From assembly GCA_002699185.1 (NCBI GenBank), contig PABG01000003.1:1-36936 (forward strand): a DNA stretch of 36,936 bases, given 5' to 3'. Shown piece after piece: positions 9,997 to 19,191 of this stretch (positions are counted from its first letter, which is position 1; each line of letters starts with the position of its first letter). A model generated the notes under the pieces. It saw nothing but the letters and a program-made list of their open reading frames with translations, was not told the origin of the DNA and did not search any database. The translations under genes and the position numbers were made by a program. This DNA is from Gammaproteobacteria bacterium (GTDB lineage Bacteria; Pseudomonadota; Gammaproteobacteria; Thiohalobacterales; Thiohalobacteraceae).

Positions 9997-10380
9997 TGGC
10001 TCCTCCAGGATGCAACTTTTTGATTTAATTTATGTTCAAGGTCACGCGCCGCGGTGCTTTCGATGCAGATCTTGACAATCTGACTGTGGTTTGGTGCATC
10101 GCGATGTCGGCGGTGGTTAATGCGTTGTCATCTGTGCTTGATATTCTGTGGTGCGCTTGACGACAACCGGATCCCGACTAGTCCAAGGCGGCTAATCATG
10201 ATCAGCGGTTTCTTCTCTGTCAAGGCACATGTATGGCACATATCGGGGAAAATGTAAGTCAGGTATGTGCGTACATATCACTAGGATGAATGCTGACACC
10301 TGGTGTGTGTCGACCATGGGGTGTGGGCCGGTTAGACTCATCCGGATCGAGTACCGTCGGATACGGTCGGTTAACAAAAA

Positions 10381-10427
10381 GCCGGTAATGCCTTCAACCC
10401 GTCTTGTCGGGCTTCTTTGCAACCGGC
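10381..10427 (+). other. Candidate structured RNA/DNA hairpin in the long intergenic region
   Basis: gccggt-aa-tgc ... gca-accggc outer stem enclosing cccg-tcttgt-cggg. Confidence 0.4.
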
Positions 10428-10598
10428 AATCAGCGATGGTGACAGCGGTGGGGTAAATAAAAATATTGATAAAACAATGTGATATTAGTGTCTCGAGGGC
10501 TGCGGGCAGTCGTTCCGGTTGTCGGAATCATTAACAAAAATAGCTGTTGTGTGCAGCCAAGATCAGTACCTGCTTGATCAGGCAGGAATTAATTTTTA

Positions 10599-10614
10599 TG
10601 GCATGTGACTTGCT
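10599..10614 (+). promoter_or_regulatory. Sigma-54 (RpoN) -24/-12 promoter candidate
   Basis: TGGCATG-TGAC-TTGCT; GG-N10-GC spacing; ~100 nt upstream of the VPVPA-CTERM start at 10715. Confidence 0.75.
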
Positions 10615-10714
10615 TTATCCAATGCGTGTAAGTGACAGACTGATAGTCACTCACGCGAGGCATGTAGGACATTTGATGTCTCAACAACCAAAATCCTTTT
10701 GGAGGAGTTTGATA

Positions 10715-11506
10715 ATGAAGAAAACGATTCTTTCCGCAGCAATGATCGCCGCCATGGGCGCCGGCAGCGCGCAGGCCGCATTCCTGCAGGCTGGCTCCAC
10801 CGGCACCATCGATTTCACCGCCGGCTGCTTCACCTTTGGCGACTGTGCCATCGGTGGTACCGGCAATGTCACTGACAACGACATCACCGTGCGCGGCAAC
10901 GGTACCGGCGTGGCCGGCGACGGTCTCGTGGGCCAGATCAGTTTCACCGTGGCGGCTGATGGTAACACTCTGATCATCGACAGTTTCCAGCAGGACACCT
11001 ACACCGGTACCGCAGGCGGCAACTTTGCCCTGAATACCGATGCCGCCAGCAGTAGCGGCTTCATCTCGGATTCCGGTGATGTCTCCCTGAGTCTGGCGCG
11101 TTCCGGCTTCCCCCAGTTCTTCTCTTACCTGGATGGGGCTGCTTGGAACATCGATGATTCCACCGTCGCTACCAATGCTGGCACCGCAACCAATACTTGG
11201 GATGTGCTGACCAGCGGTACCAGTACCAATCTGGACCCCTCGACTGGTGATCCGAATGCCAGTGGCACCGGTGTTGCACTGTCTTCCGCGGGTGCTGGTA
11301 TGTGGACTGGTGCAATCGTGAATTTCGGCAACGTTGGTGCCGGCTGGAGTAGCTTCAATAACACGCCCTACTCCGAGAAATTCAATATCACGGTGAACGG
11401 CGTTGCTGCTACCACCTCACCGGTCCCGGTGCCGGCGGCAGTCTGGCTGTTCGGCTCCGGCCTGCTCGGTCTGGTGGGCGTGGCCCGTCGCCGCAAGGCA
11501 GCCTGA
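10715..11506 (+). CDS. VPVPA-CTERM (PEP-CTERM superfamily) sorting-domain protein, paralog 1
   Basis: Signal peptide MKKTILSAAMIAAMGAGSAQA; C-terminus VPVPAAVWLFGSGLLGLVGVARRRKAA; RBS ggagga; start chosen downstream of the listed ORF start. Confidence 0.93.
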   Translation: MKKTILSAAMIAAMGAGSAQAAFLQAGSTGTIDFTAGCFTFGDCAIGGTGNVTDNDITVRGNGTGVAGDGLVGQISFTVAADGNTLIIDSFQQDTYTGTAGGNFALNTDAASSSGFISDSGDVSLSLARSGFPQFFSYLDGAAWNIDDSTVATNAGTATNTWDVLTSGTSTNLDPSTGDPNASGTGVALSSAGAGMWTGAIVNFGNVGAGWSSFNNTPYSEKFNITVNGVAATTSPVPVPAAVWLFGSGLLGLVGVARRRKAA

Positions 11507-11521
11507 AGTCGTAACGGCGCT

Positions 11522-11549
11522 ACCGGGAGGCTGTAAGCCGCCTCCCGGT
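11522..11549 (+). other. Hairpin accgggaggc-tgtaagcc-gcctcccggt downstream of paralog 1
   Basis: Perfect 10-bp arms. Confidence 0.7.
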
Positions 11550-11560
11550 GGGAGGATGAA

Positions 11561-11594
11561 AGCGGGCACTGGTTACCAGTGCCCGCTTTTTTTT
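11561..11594 (+). terminator. Rho-independent terminator
   Basis: agcgggcactgg-tta-ccagtgcccgct followed by a T-run. Confidence 0.9.
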
Positions 11595-11647
11595 GCGTGT
11601 TGGCTGTCGCGTGTAAGCGAGGCTTCGTGCGAGACTGAATACCCATA

Positions 11648-13321
11648 ATGGCAATAATCGCAGACAAGCTGCATAAGGCGGCAACCAGGCTCAGGAAGGG
11701 CGACCTCGAGGGCGCCTGGAAACAGGCGGAAACCGCCCGTCGCCGTGCCCCGGCGAGTCCGCAGCCACTTGTCATGCTCGGGCGTATCGCCTTGCAGGCC
11801 GGCAGATATCACCAGGCAAGAGAGGCGCTTGAGCAGGCGGTACAGCGCGATTCCCAGGATGCGCGAAGTCTGTACCTGCTTGGCTACGCCTGTATGCAGC
11901 AGGGTGATCCTGCAGCAGCGGTCCTGCATCTGTCTGCGGCCTGCGAGGTCGATCCCGAGCTTGGTGAGGCGTACAACCGGCTGTGTGCTGTACTCGGCCA
12001 GTCAGGACGAATAATGGAAGCGGCCAGGGCCGGCGAGCGGGCGATCGAGTTGCTGCCTGATTCGGCTGATGCATACACGAATCTCGGCAGCGTTTACGAA
12101 ATCCAGGGAAGGCTGGACGCCGCACTGCGATGCCGTGAACAGGCAGCCCGCCTGCTGCCGTCGCATCCACGAATTCAGCACTGTCTGGCCAACGCCCTGT
12201 TGGCGGTTGGGCAGACGGAAGCAGCCGAGAAACACTATCGCAAGGCACTTGAACTGAAGCCCGACTTCGCCCCGCCCTGGCGGATTCTTGTGCGTCTGCA
12301 CCGTTATTCGAATCCTGATGCCGAGGATGCATTGAAAATTCGTGAACAACTGGAGAAAGTGCCCGAGGCGGACCGCGGCGATCTGCATTTCGCCCTGGGT
12401 AAGATCTATGATGACTGTGGCGTGGTAGCGGAGGCTTTCGAGCAGTTTCAGCTGGCCAACAGGATTGAAAATGCCCGGCATAACTTCGATATCGAGGCTT
12501 TGCGTACGCGGGTGGACGCTGTCGTGGCCGCATTCACGCCGGAATTCTTTCGTGCCAGGGCCGGCTTTGGCGTGGAATCGGAGCAGCCGGTTTTCATTGT
12601 CGGTATGCCGCGCTCGGGAACGACGCTGGTGGAAAGTATTCTTGCGGCCCACAAGGATGTCTTCGCTGGTGGCGAGTTGTACTGGTTCGGTGAGTTGGAT
12701 CGGCTGGTGGAGCAGGCTGTTGGTGGCGATGCTGCCTATCCGCGTTGTGTGCGGGAACTGAGTTCAGAGCATTGTCGCCAGCTTGCCGAAGATTACCTGG
12801 ACTATCTGAGACAGTTGACAGATGGCGAGGCTTATTTGCGGATTACCGACAAGCTGCTGTCAAACCTGTTCCATCTCGGGATGTTACATCTTGTTTTCCC
12901 TCAAGCCCGGATAATTCATTGCAGGCGTGACCCGATGGATACCTGCTTCTCGATTTATAAGATCAAGACGCCGGACAGTCTGCCTTTCGCCTATGATCTG
13001 GAAAATGTTGCGCATATGTATAATTGTTATCGCCGACTCATGCATCATTGGGAAAAGGTGTTGCCGCAGCAGATCATGACGATCGATTATGAATCGCTTG
13101 TGAGTAATCAGGTTGATCTGACGCAGCGTCTGCTGGACTTTGTCGGATTGCCCTGGGACGAGGCCTGTGTTCAATTTCACGCGAATAAAGCCATGACGCG
13201 AACGCTCAGTGCGGAACAGGTGCGTGAACCTCTGCATGCAAGATCGATTGGTCGCTGGCAAGCCTACGAGACCTTTCTTGAGCCCATGCGCAAAATACTG
13301 GAACAGGATGGCCTGGGCTGA
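11648..13321 (+). CDS. TPR-repeat sulfotransferase, paralog 1
   Basis: N-terminal TPRs; PAPS 5'-loop-like FIVGMPRSGTTLVESILAAH; 3'-loop-like CRRDPMDTCFSIY. Confidence 0.9.
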   Translation: MAIIADKLHKAATRLRKGDLEGAWKQAETARRRAPASPQPLVMLGRIALQAGRYHQAREALEQAVQRDSQDARSLYLLGYACMQQGDPAAAVLHLSAACEVDPELGEAYNRLCAVLGQSGRIMEAARAGERAIELLPDSADAYTNLGSVYEIQGRLDAALRCREQAARLLPSHPRIQHCLANALLAVGQTEAAEKHYRKALELKPDFAPPWRILVRLHRYSNPDAEDALKIREQLEKVPEADRGDLHFALGKIYDDCGVVAEAFEQFQLANRIENARHNFDIEALRTRVDAVVAAFTPEFFRARAGFGVESEQPVFIVGMPRSGTTLVESILAAHKDVFAGGELYWFGELDRLVEQAVGGDAAYPRCVRELSSEHCRQLAEDYLDYLRQLTDGEAYLRITDKLLSNLFHLGMLHLVFPQARIIHCRRDPMDTCFSIYKIKTPDSLPFAYDLENVAHMYNCYRRLMHHWEKVLPQQIMTIDYESLVSNQVDLTQRLLDFVGLPWDEACVQFHANKAMTRTLSAEQVREPLHARSIGRWQAYETFLEPMRKILEQDGLG

Positions 13322-13348
13322 GTGCTGCCGGTCATCAGGTTGATCGAT

Positions 13349-15040
13349 ATGTCAAGTGACCGGGTTCAGGCGGCGATTGCGGCGTTCAAGGCCGGGGATT
13401 ATCGGCGCGTCAGGACGCTGTGCCGGAAGGTCTTGAAGAGGCAGTCGGGTCGACCGGATATGCTCGAGTTGCTCGGTCTTGCTGAACTCCGATTGGGCCG
13501 GCCGCAGCAGGCTGAGCCCTGGCTGCACAAACTGATCGCCGCTCGACCGACCGACCCGGTAGCTCACTATAATCTGGGTCTGGCACGTTATAGAGGGGGT
13601 GATCCGCAAGCGGCGCTGCCGCTGTTTGAGCGTGCGCTGGCCATCACCCCCGATCTTGCGCCCTGCTGGTCGGATATGGCGCTGGCATTGAAGGACTGCC
13701 GGCGGTACGAGGAGGCAGTCGCAGCGATAAGTCAGGCCTGCCGGCTGGCACCTGATGTGGCAGGGTTTCATAACAATGCCGGAGTTATCCATCAGGCTTA
13801 CGGTTTGCTGGAGCGGGCCTATGATCATTACCGTCGTGCGGTTGAGCTGGATGCATCCAATCCCGTCTACCTCAAGAACCTGGGGCTCGCGCATCTTGGG
13901 TACGGCAAACGCGAACAGGCTGAAGCGGTTTTTCGCAAGGCATTGATGTTTCAGCCTGAGTATGGCGAGGCCTGGCGCCATCTTGTTTTTACCCACTGCT
14001 ACGACTCAGTCCAGCACGAGGATATCCGCCGGCTTGAGGCGCTGCGGCAGCGGGAGAATTTGCCGGCGACAACTCGGGTGGACATTCTGTTCGCCCTGGG
14101 TAAGGCCTATGACGACTGTGGCGAATACGAATCGGCCTTTGTCTGCTTCCAAGAGGGCAATGCCAGTGAGAGTGCCAGACTCGGCTTCGATCCCGGCCGT
14201 TTGCGAAGCAGGTATCGAGACAGTGCAGAAGTGTTCAAGGCCAGGAATCTGCCGCCGGCAGCGCCGGTTTCTGGCCCATCGGCTTATCCTGAGCCAGTCT
14301 TCATCGTGGGCCTGCCAAGATCAGGGACATCTTTGCTGGAGGGGCTTCTGGCCGGCCATTCGCTGATCTGTGCTGGCGGCGAGCGATACTGGTTCAACGA
14401 TCTTGAGCAACGCCTGCCATCGCTGACCGCCGGGCATCAGCCCTATCCCTGGTGTCTCAGGGATATGGGTGAGGATTTATTGAATGAGTTGGCAGGAGAA
14501 TACCGCAAACACCTCGCGTCTATTAGCGACGGTTCCCCGTATGTCATTGATAAACTGCCAGCGAATTTCGAGCGCTTGGGCCTGATCCGGATGTTGTTTC
14601 CCACAGCGCCGATCATCCATTGCGAGCGTAATCCGATGGATGTGTGCTGGTCACTGTACACGCAGCGATTCCCGGATGCGCTGCATTATGCATACGATTT
14701 CCAGCATTTGGCTCAGTACGTCGAATATCACCGGGACATTATGGCGCTTTGGCATGAGTGTTATCCCGGGGTAATTCTGGATGTCGGCTACGAGTCATTG
14801 ATTGAAGAGCCCCGGGATACTCTGCGGGCGTTGTGTGGCTTCATCGGTGTGGCCTGGGAAGAGAGCTGCATGATGGGCTCGAATGCCCGCCGCTGGGTGA
14901 ATACGGCGAGTGATTATCAGGTCCATGGAGGCGTCCGATCCAATACTGGTGGACGGTGGCAGCCTTATATGCATTACCTTTCCGGCCTTCACGCTGACTT
15001 GGCAAGGGTGGGCGGCTGGCCAGGATGTGTTTCCCCGTGA
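13349..15040 (+). CDS. TPR-repeat sulfotransferase, paralog 2
   Basis: TPRs; FIVGLPRSGTSLLEGLLAGH; CERNPMDVCWSLY; shares FALGKxYDDCG with paralog 1; GTG at 13322 is an alternative start. Confidence 0.9.
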   Translation: MSSDRVQAAIAAFKAGDYRRVRTLCRKVLKRQSGRPDMLELLGLAELRLGRPQQAEPWLHKLIAARPTDPVAHYNLGLARYRGGDPQAALPLFERALAITPDLAPCWSDMALALKDCRRYEEAVAAISQACRLAPDVAGFHNNAGVIHQAYGLLERAYDHYRRAVELDASNPVYLKNLGLAHLGYGKREQAEAVFRKALMFQPEYGEAWRHLVFTHCYDSVQHEDIRRLEALRQRENLPATTRVDILFALGKAYDDCGEYESAFVCFQEGNASESARLGFDPGRLRSRYRDSAEVFKARNLPPAAPVSGPSAYPEPVFIVGLPRSGTSLLEGLLAGHSLICAGGERYWFNDLEQRLPSLTAGHQPYPWCLRDMGEDLLNELAGEYRKHLASISDGSPYVIDKLPANFERLGLIRMLFPTAPIIHCERNPMDVCWSLYTQRFPDALHYAYDFQHLAQYVEYHRDIMALWHECYPGVILDVGYESLIEEPRDTLRALCGFIGVAWEESCMMGSNARRWVNTASDYQVHGGVRSNTGGRWQPYMHYLSGLHADLARVGGWPGCVSP

Positions 15041-15448
15041 GGAAACCCTGATGAATGCGATGGTAGGTATGGTGAAGCGAAAGTGCGTGGTTTATGGTCG
15101 ATGAGTATGAAATGGCCGCTCTCGCTGATATGTTTCGCAAGCATCACAGGTTGGGATAGCCCGCAGGGCGTAACCCAGCATTCAGACTGCATTCGTTGAT
15201 CTACTCGCTCTCGCGACTGACCCAATCAACAGAGCCGTCTGCTTAGCATATGTGTAAGACTAGCTGAGTCGGCTTCTTCCAACGTAGCATTCCACAGTCA
15301 GGCCGAACAGGCCGGTAGCGTCCAGTCCGGACGAATCGTCGATGTTCCCGGGCTGCATGTCGATGCAGTCAGAGGAAAAGCCGGAATAGCTGTCCTAACC
15401 GTGGACGTTAAAACCATACTGTCAGCGCTATCCACACGGGAACCATGT

Positions 15449-16579
15449 TCAGCTTTTGAGGCCGGTTTCCAACCGTTCACGAATCAGGCTGCAGTAAAGT
15501 ATTTGATAGCTGGACGCGCCCAGATTACCTACTTTGAGCGAGTGCCGCTGCCTGGCCGGGCTGCCTGGACCATGAAGCTTGAACAGCAAGGGTTGCAGAC
15601 CGGCCAATGTAAGTTCCCGATGCAGCGTCCTGAATGTGCGTGTCCGGCCTTCGAAGTCTTCCGGTGTGTCCCCGGCGCCAATGGTGAATATCAGATCGGC
15701 CTCGGTATCCAGGCAGGGTGTAAGGCGGCTAAGAAATTCCCGTACATCAGGAAGCATCCGATGATCGATCCTGAACCCCGTTACCAGGTTTCGGGGCGGA
15801 CGGCCTTCGCCCCGTAGCGTGTCAAGTGCTTCTGGTGTGGGTAGGTTGTATGCCCTGACATTCAGTTCAGTGTTCTGTTCCAGAGATTGGAATTGCTCCC
15901 GATGTCTGGAATCGACATCCACGATGACACTGTCCGGTGTTGTCTCATGGGTTGTAGACAGCCGATACAGCGTATCCCCGCCATGCCTCGTCAGTGTGAT
16001 TCTTGGAGCAAGATGCATGAACAGCAGGTCGCGGTTGCCCTCACCACAGCCAAGGCCCAACTGGAGAAGTTCCGAGGTCGGACGGGTGAAGAGTCCCAGG
16101 TTTCGCAGTAGTTGAACGCTGCGCATGGTGTCCATGGCGTGTAGCTTGCCAACGATCCTTGCGCGGAATTCGTCCGGTTTGTGCCGGGAAGCTTCCAGGA
16201 ACTGCCTGGCCAATGCCAACAGCTGATCACCGCGCAGTTGGTTCAGGCTGAGGGAGGAATCATGCAGGAGATGACAGCATGCAGCCAGGTGGGCGATGGC
16301 AAAGGCAGTGCGCAGCTGTGCGTTCCTGGTGCTTAGTGGATCGATGCCCTGCTGAGCACCAGCCTCACGGGTGAGTGCGGCGCTAGTAACCGGGGCGGCC
16401 GCGCATTCCGAGAGGTAGGCGGAATGATCGGAGAGGCATTGCAGTAATGCGGCGAAATCCGGCCGTTTCGATAATCGGGCCAGCAGACTGATTTCACTCA
16501 GGTAGTCCTTGCAGAACCTTTCGTGGCTGGGTGGACGATACCGCAGTTCCGGATTGTCTGTGCCGTGTTGCATTCTCAT
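15449..16579 (-). CDS. Uncharacterized protein, possibly class I SAM-methyltransferase-like
   Basis: LLQLGLGCGEGNRDLL resembles SAM motif I; later EADLIFTIGAGDTPEDFEGR and C-terminal strands; 376 aa. Confidence 0.6.
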   Translation of the reverse strand: MRMQHGTDNPELRYRPPSHERFCKDYLSEISLLARLSKRPDFAALLQCLSDHSAYLSECAAAPVTSAALTREAGAQQGIDPLSTRNAQLRTAFAIAHLAACCHLLHDSSLSLNQLRGDQLLALARQFLEASRHKPDEFRARIVGKLHAMDTMRSVQLLRNLGLFTRPTSELLQLGLGCGEGNRDLLFMHLAPRITLTRHGGDTLYRLSTTHETTPDSVIVDVDSRHREQFQSLEQNTELNVRAYNLPTPEALDTLRGEGRPPRNLVTGFRIDHRMLPDVREFLSRLTPCLDTEADLIFTIGAGDTPEDFEGRTRTFRTLHRELTLAGLQPLLFKLHGPGSPARQRHSLKVGNLGASSYQILYCSLIRERLETGLKS

Positions 16580-16909
16580 ATTCTACCGGAAAAAGAATGA
16601 CTTTGGGTGTTGTTTGACCTGGTCTGCAGGGTCATTGTCTGGTGCTGATCTTGAGCCTGGGGTTGTAATTCAACCGGTCGTCGGATGCTGCGTCGATAAT
16701 TTTTACAGCATGTTTTGGGCCTTCCGGCCAGTTTTTGCTGCCTCATCTACATGAATTTAAGCAATAAAAAATAAATCATCCGATTTAGTCCTACATCTTG
16801 TTGTTTAAGACTGTCTTACAGAGGTTCTGTCGGTGATCTTTATTCCTGGTCAGGTTCATATTGGCAAGGTGTCGCGTTAACTTAATGAATAATTTAGTTA
16901 AAGTTGTGT

Positions 16910-16925
16910 TGGCCCGGCGCTTGCA
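16910..16925 (+). promoter_or_regulatory. Sigma-54 (RpoN) -24/-12 promoter candidate
   Basis: TGGCCCG-GCGC-TTGCA; GG-N10-GC spacing; ~127 nt upstream of the 17052 start. Confidence 0.78.
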
Positions 16926-17051
16926 GAGTGCTTTATGACGATCACAGAAATAAAGCGGAAACGGAATTCAGCGCGGAGGAGTCTTTGTTGTCCTGCCATC
17001 AAAAGTAACCACAGCGGCTGGGCAGTTCATCAAGTTTGAGGAGGTAAGACG

Positions 17052-18044
17052 ATGCAAATCGCGAAAAGAATCAGCAAGCAACCAATCATCTTCAAACCAG
17101 GTGTGTTGGGGGTCGCCTTGTTGCTTGCAGGTGGATCTGCGAATGCCGGCCTGCTCGGTGGGTTGCTTGATACCACCAAGGATGTCGTGGAGGACACAAC
17201 ACAGACGGTTGAGGATACCCTCGATGCGGTCAATGTTGACGCGAAAGTGGCCAGTGTGGGCATGGATTTCAGTGGCTGGGTGACAATGCTCGATCCCCAG
17301 GGGCGACCACTACAGAATCCGAATTTTCTGGATGAGCCCAGGTTCAATGGCTGGCGCACTCCCGTTTCTGGCAGCATGGTGTTGAACATTACCAACGATG
17401 GGCTGGTGGGCAAGGCAACCTTCGGCTCCTTCAAGTTCTTTTTTCAGGATGCTTCTGGAAGAGATGTGACCTTTGTTTCGGCTCATACGCTGCTTGGTGT
17501 TCCGTCCGATACGCTTCTCATCGGCAATATGCTGTTCGATTTCGGTGCGACCAGGGGGATCCCCGTCAGCGTGGTTCTTGATGTTGGCGGACTTACGACT
17601 GCACTTCAGAGTACTGCTGAAGGACAGGTCCTGAAGGGTCTGCTGACTGCGGAGTCGGATAACACTCAGACTCCCGATCCCAGCGTTGATATATCCATTG
17701 GCCCCGTATTGGTGGCTACCACAGCGTGGAATACCACGGATGTAGATACAGACGGAGATGGCCAGCCGGGGCCTCTCGAACTGGGAGACAACCCCAGCGG
17801 CACGACACCGCTGATTCGTGATATGGCGGTTGACGCGACGAATGGAGATATTGGAATCGGCGGCTCTCCGATGAGTACCTTGCCATTCCAGGGATTCAGC
17901 CCGAATTTCGATATAGAAAAAGCCACAGTGACCTGCGTGAGTGCAATCCTGTCAGATTGTGAAGCAGGTGGGTTGTCACTGCCCAAGTTTGAAATGAGCG
18001 CTCAGCCGCTGGAGCCCTTGGTGGATTTGCTCAACGCGGAGTGA
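17052..18044 (+). CDS. Secreted protein of unknown function without a C-terminal sorting signal
   Basis: Signal-peptide-like N-terminus ending GGSANA; DTDGDGQPG and LPFQGFSPNFDIEKATVTC motifs; RBS gaggagg; ends LVDLLNAE. Confidence 0.8.
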   Translation: MQIAKRISKQPIIFKPGVLGVALLLAGGSANAGLLGGLLDTTKDVVEDTTQTVEDTLDAVNVDAKVASVGMDFSGWVTMLDPQGRPLQNPNFLDEPRFNGWRTPVSGSMVLNITNDGLVGKATFGSFKFFFQDASGRDVTFVSAHTLLGVPSDTLLIGNMLFDFGATRGIPVSVVLDVGGLTTALQSTAEGQVLKGLLTAESDNTQTPDPSVDISIGPVLVATTAWNTTDVDTDGDGQPGPLELGDNPSGTTPLIRDMAVDATNGDIGIGGSPMSTLPFQGFSPNFDIEKATVTCVSAILSDCEAGGLSLPKFEMSAQPLEPLVDLLNAE

Positions 18045-18160
18045 TGCGATGATAGCGCTGCTCCGCTGGTTGTTATTCGACCGGAAGGCAGCTGTAAATT
18101 CTCGTTTATGGGTTTGATGGCAATAAATTGCGACCGTGTGGCATCAGAGGAGTAAACACA

Positions 18161-19054
18161 ATGACTATCAATAAAATCATAGGTGTGCTGGGTGTGGGCG
18201 CGATACTTGCGTTGAGCAGTCAGCAGGCCGCAGCCGCGGTTGTGGGCAGTGGTATGGCTGCCAGCCATGGGCTTGAGGCTGGTTTGAGCGCATTCGATGG
18301 AAACCTGAGCCTCAGTATCGATCCGTTGCCGGTGGGTGTGTCGGTCGTGGCGCCGCCTCCGGGCAATGTGAGTAACACTCATTTTGGCGTGGATACCGGA
18401 GATGCGTTCAAGCCGGGATTGCTATCCTCGACTTTCGCAATGGAGTTGTCCACAGGTGTTCTCAATGCCAGTGCCTCATCCACGGTTGATGGTGCTCCGG
18501 GCGTGAAGGAGAGTTCGGCGTCGTCATCTGTCGATGATCTTGATTTCAGGATTGGTACGCTTGATCTGCTGGGTTTGATTTCTGCTTCCACGGTAGATCT
18601 GACTGCAGGCACCATCAGTTCCAGTGCAAGCGTCGGTGGCACGCCTGGAAATTTTGTGGCGAATGGTGGGACTACGCTGGAGGATGCCAGTTTATCGCTG
18701 GTCGATGCGGATATCCTGGGTATTGGCCTGGGCCTGGATGGCAATCTAATCGTTAATCCAGATCCTAACCTTGTGATTGTTAATGCGCTGGGGCTTACCG
18801 TGACCCTGAACCGCCAGCTGGTTAACGGTGAGGTCGGTGGTAGCTGCGCTATTAACGACTGTCATATCAGCGTGGATGCCATTGTGCTTGAATTCACTGA
18901 TTTTCTCCTGGGGGGCGGGCTGCTGAATGGCGAACTTGTCCTTGGGCATTCGGAAGCCGGCGTGAGTGCTGTTCCGGTTCCAGCCGCTGTGTGGCTTTTC
19001 GGTAGTGGTCTGGTTGGGCTGTATGGGTTGGCTAGAAGAAAAGCAGTGGCATGA
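18161..19054 (+). CDS. VPVPA-CTERM sorting-domain protein, unrelated ectodomain
   Basis: Signal peptide MTINKIIGVLGVGAILALSSQQAAAA; C-terminus VPVPAAVWLFGSGLVGLYGLARRKAVA. Confidence 0.9.
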   Translation: MTINKIIGVLGVGAILALSSQQAAAAVVGSGMAASHGLEAGLSAFDGNLSLSIDPLPVGVSVVAPPPGNVSNTHFGVDTGDAFKPGLLSSTFAMELSTGVLNASASSTVDGAPGVKESSASSSVDDLDFRIGTLDLLGLISASTVDLTAGTISSSASVGGTPGNFVANGGTTLEDASLSLVDADILGIGLGLDGNLIVNPDPNLVIVNALGLTVTLNRQLVNGEVGGSCAINDCHISVDAIVLEFTDFLLGGGLLNGELVLGHSEAGVSAVPVPAAVWLFGSGLVGLYGLARRKAVA

Positions 19055-19191
19055 ATATGCCCCAGGTGGAGTTCAGGGGTATTTAAGGACGGCTGATTGA
19101 TGGCGAGTGAAGTTGTTGCAATTGGCCAATGAGCAGGGATGGCTGGTAGAGATTGTTTGTATGCTATACGTCAATATGGAGGAGTTTGGTT

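Noticed and set aside
10224-10237. Additional sigma-54-like site ggcacatgtatggc
   Set aside because: GG-N10-GC spacing holds but -12 is TGGCA rather than TTGCA and it lies almost 500 nt from the gene.
10381-10436. c-di-GMP (GEMM) riboswitch
   Set aside because: Some shared GC-rich words, but the conserved GEMM core is not present on either strand.
18114-18131. Sigma-54-like tggcaataaattgcg upstream of 18161
   Set aside because: Spacing is GG-N9-GC, one base short, and very near the start codon.
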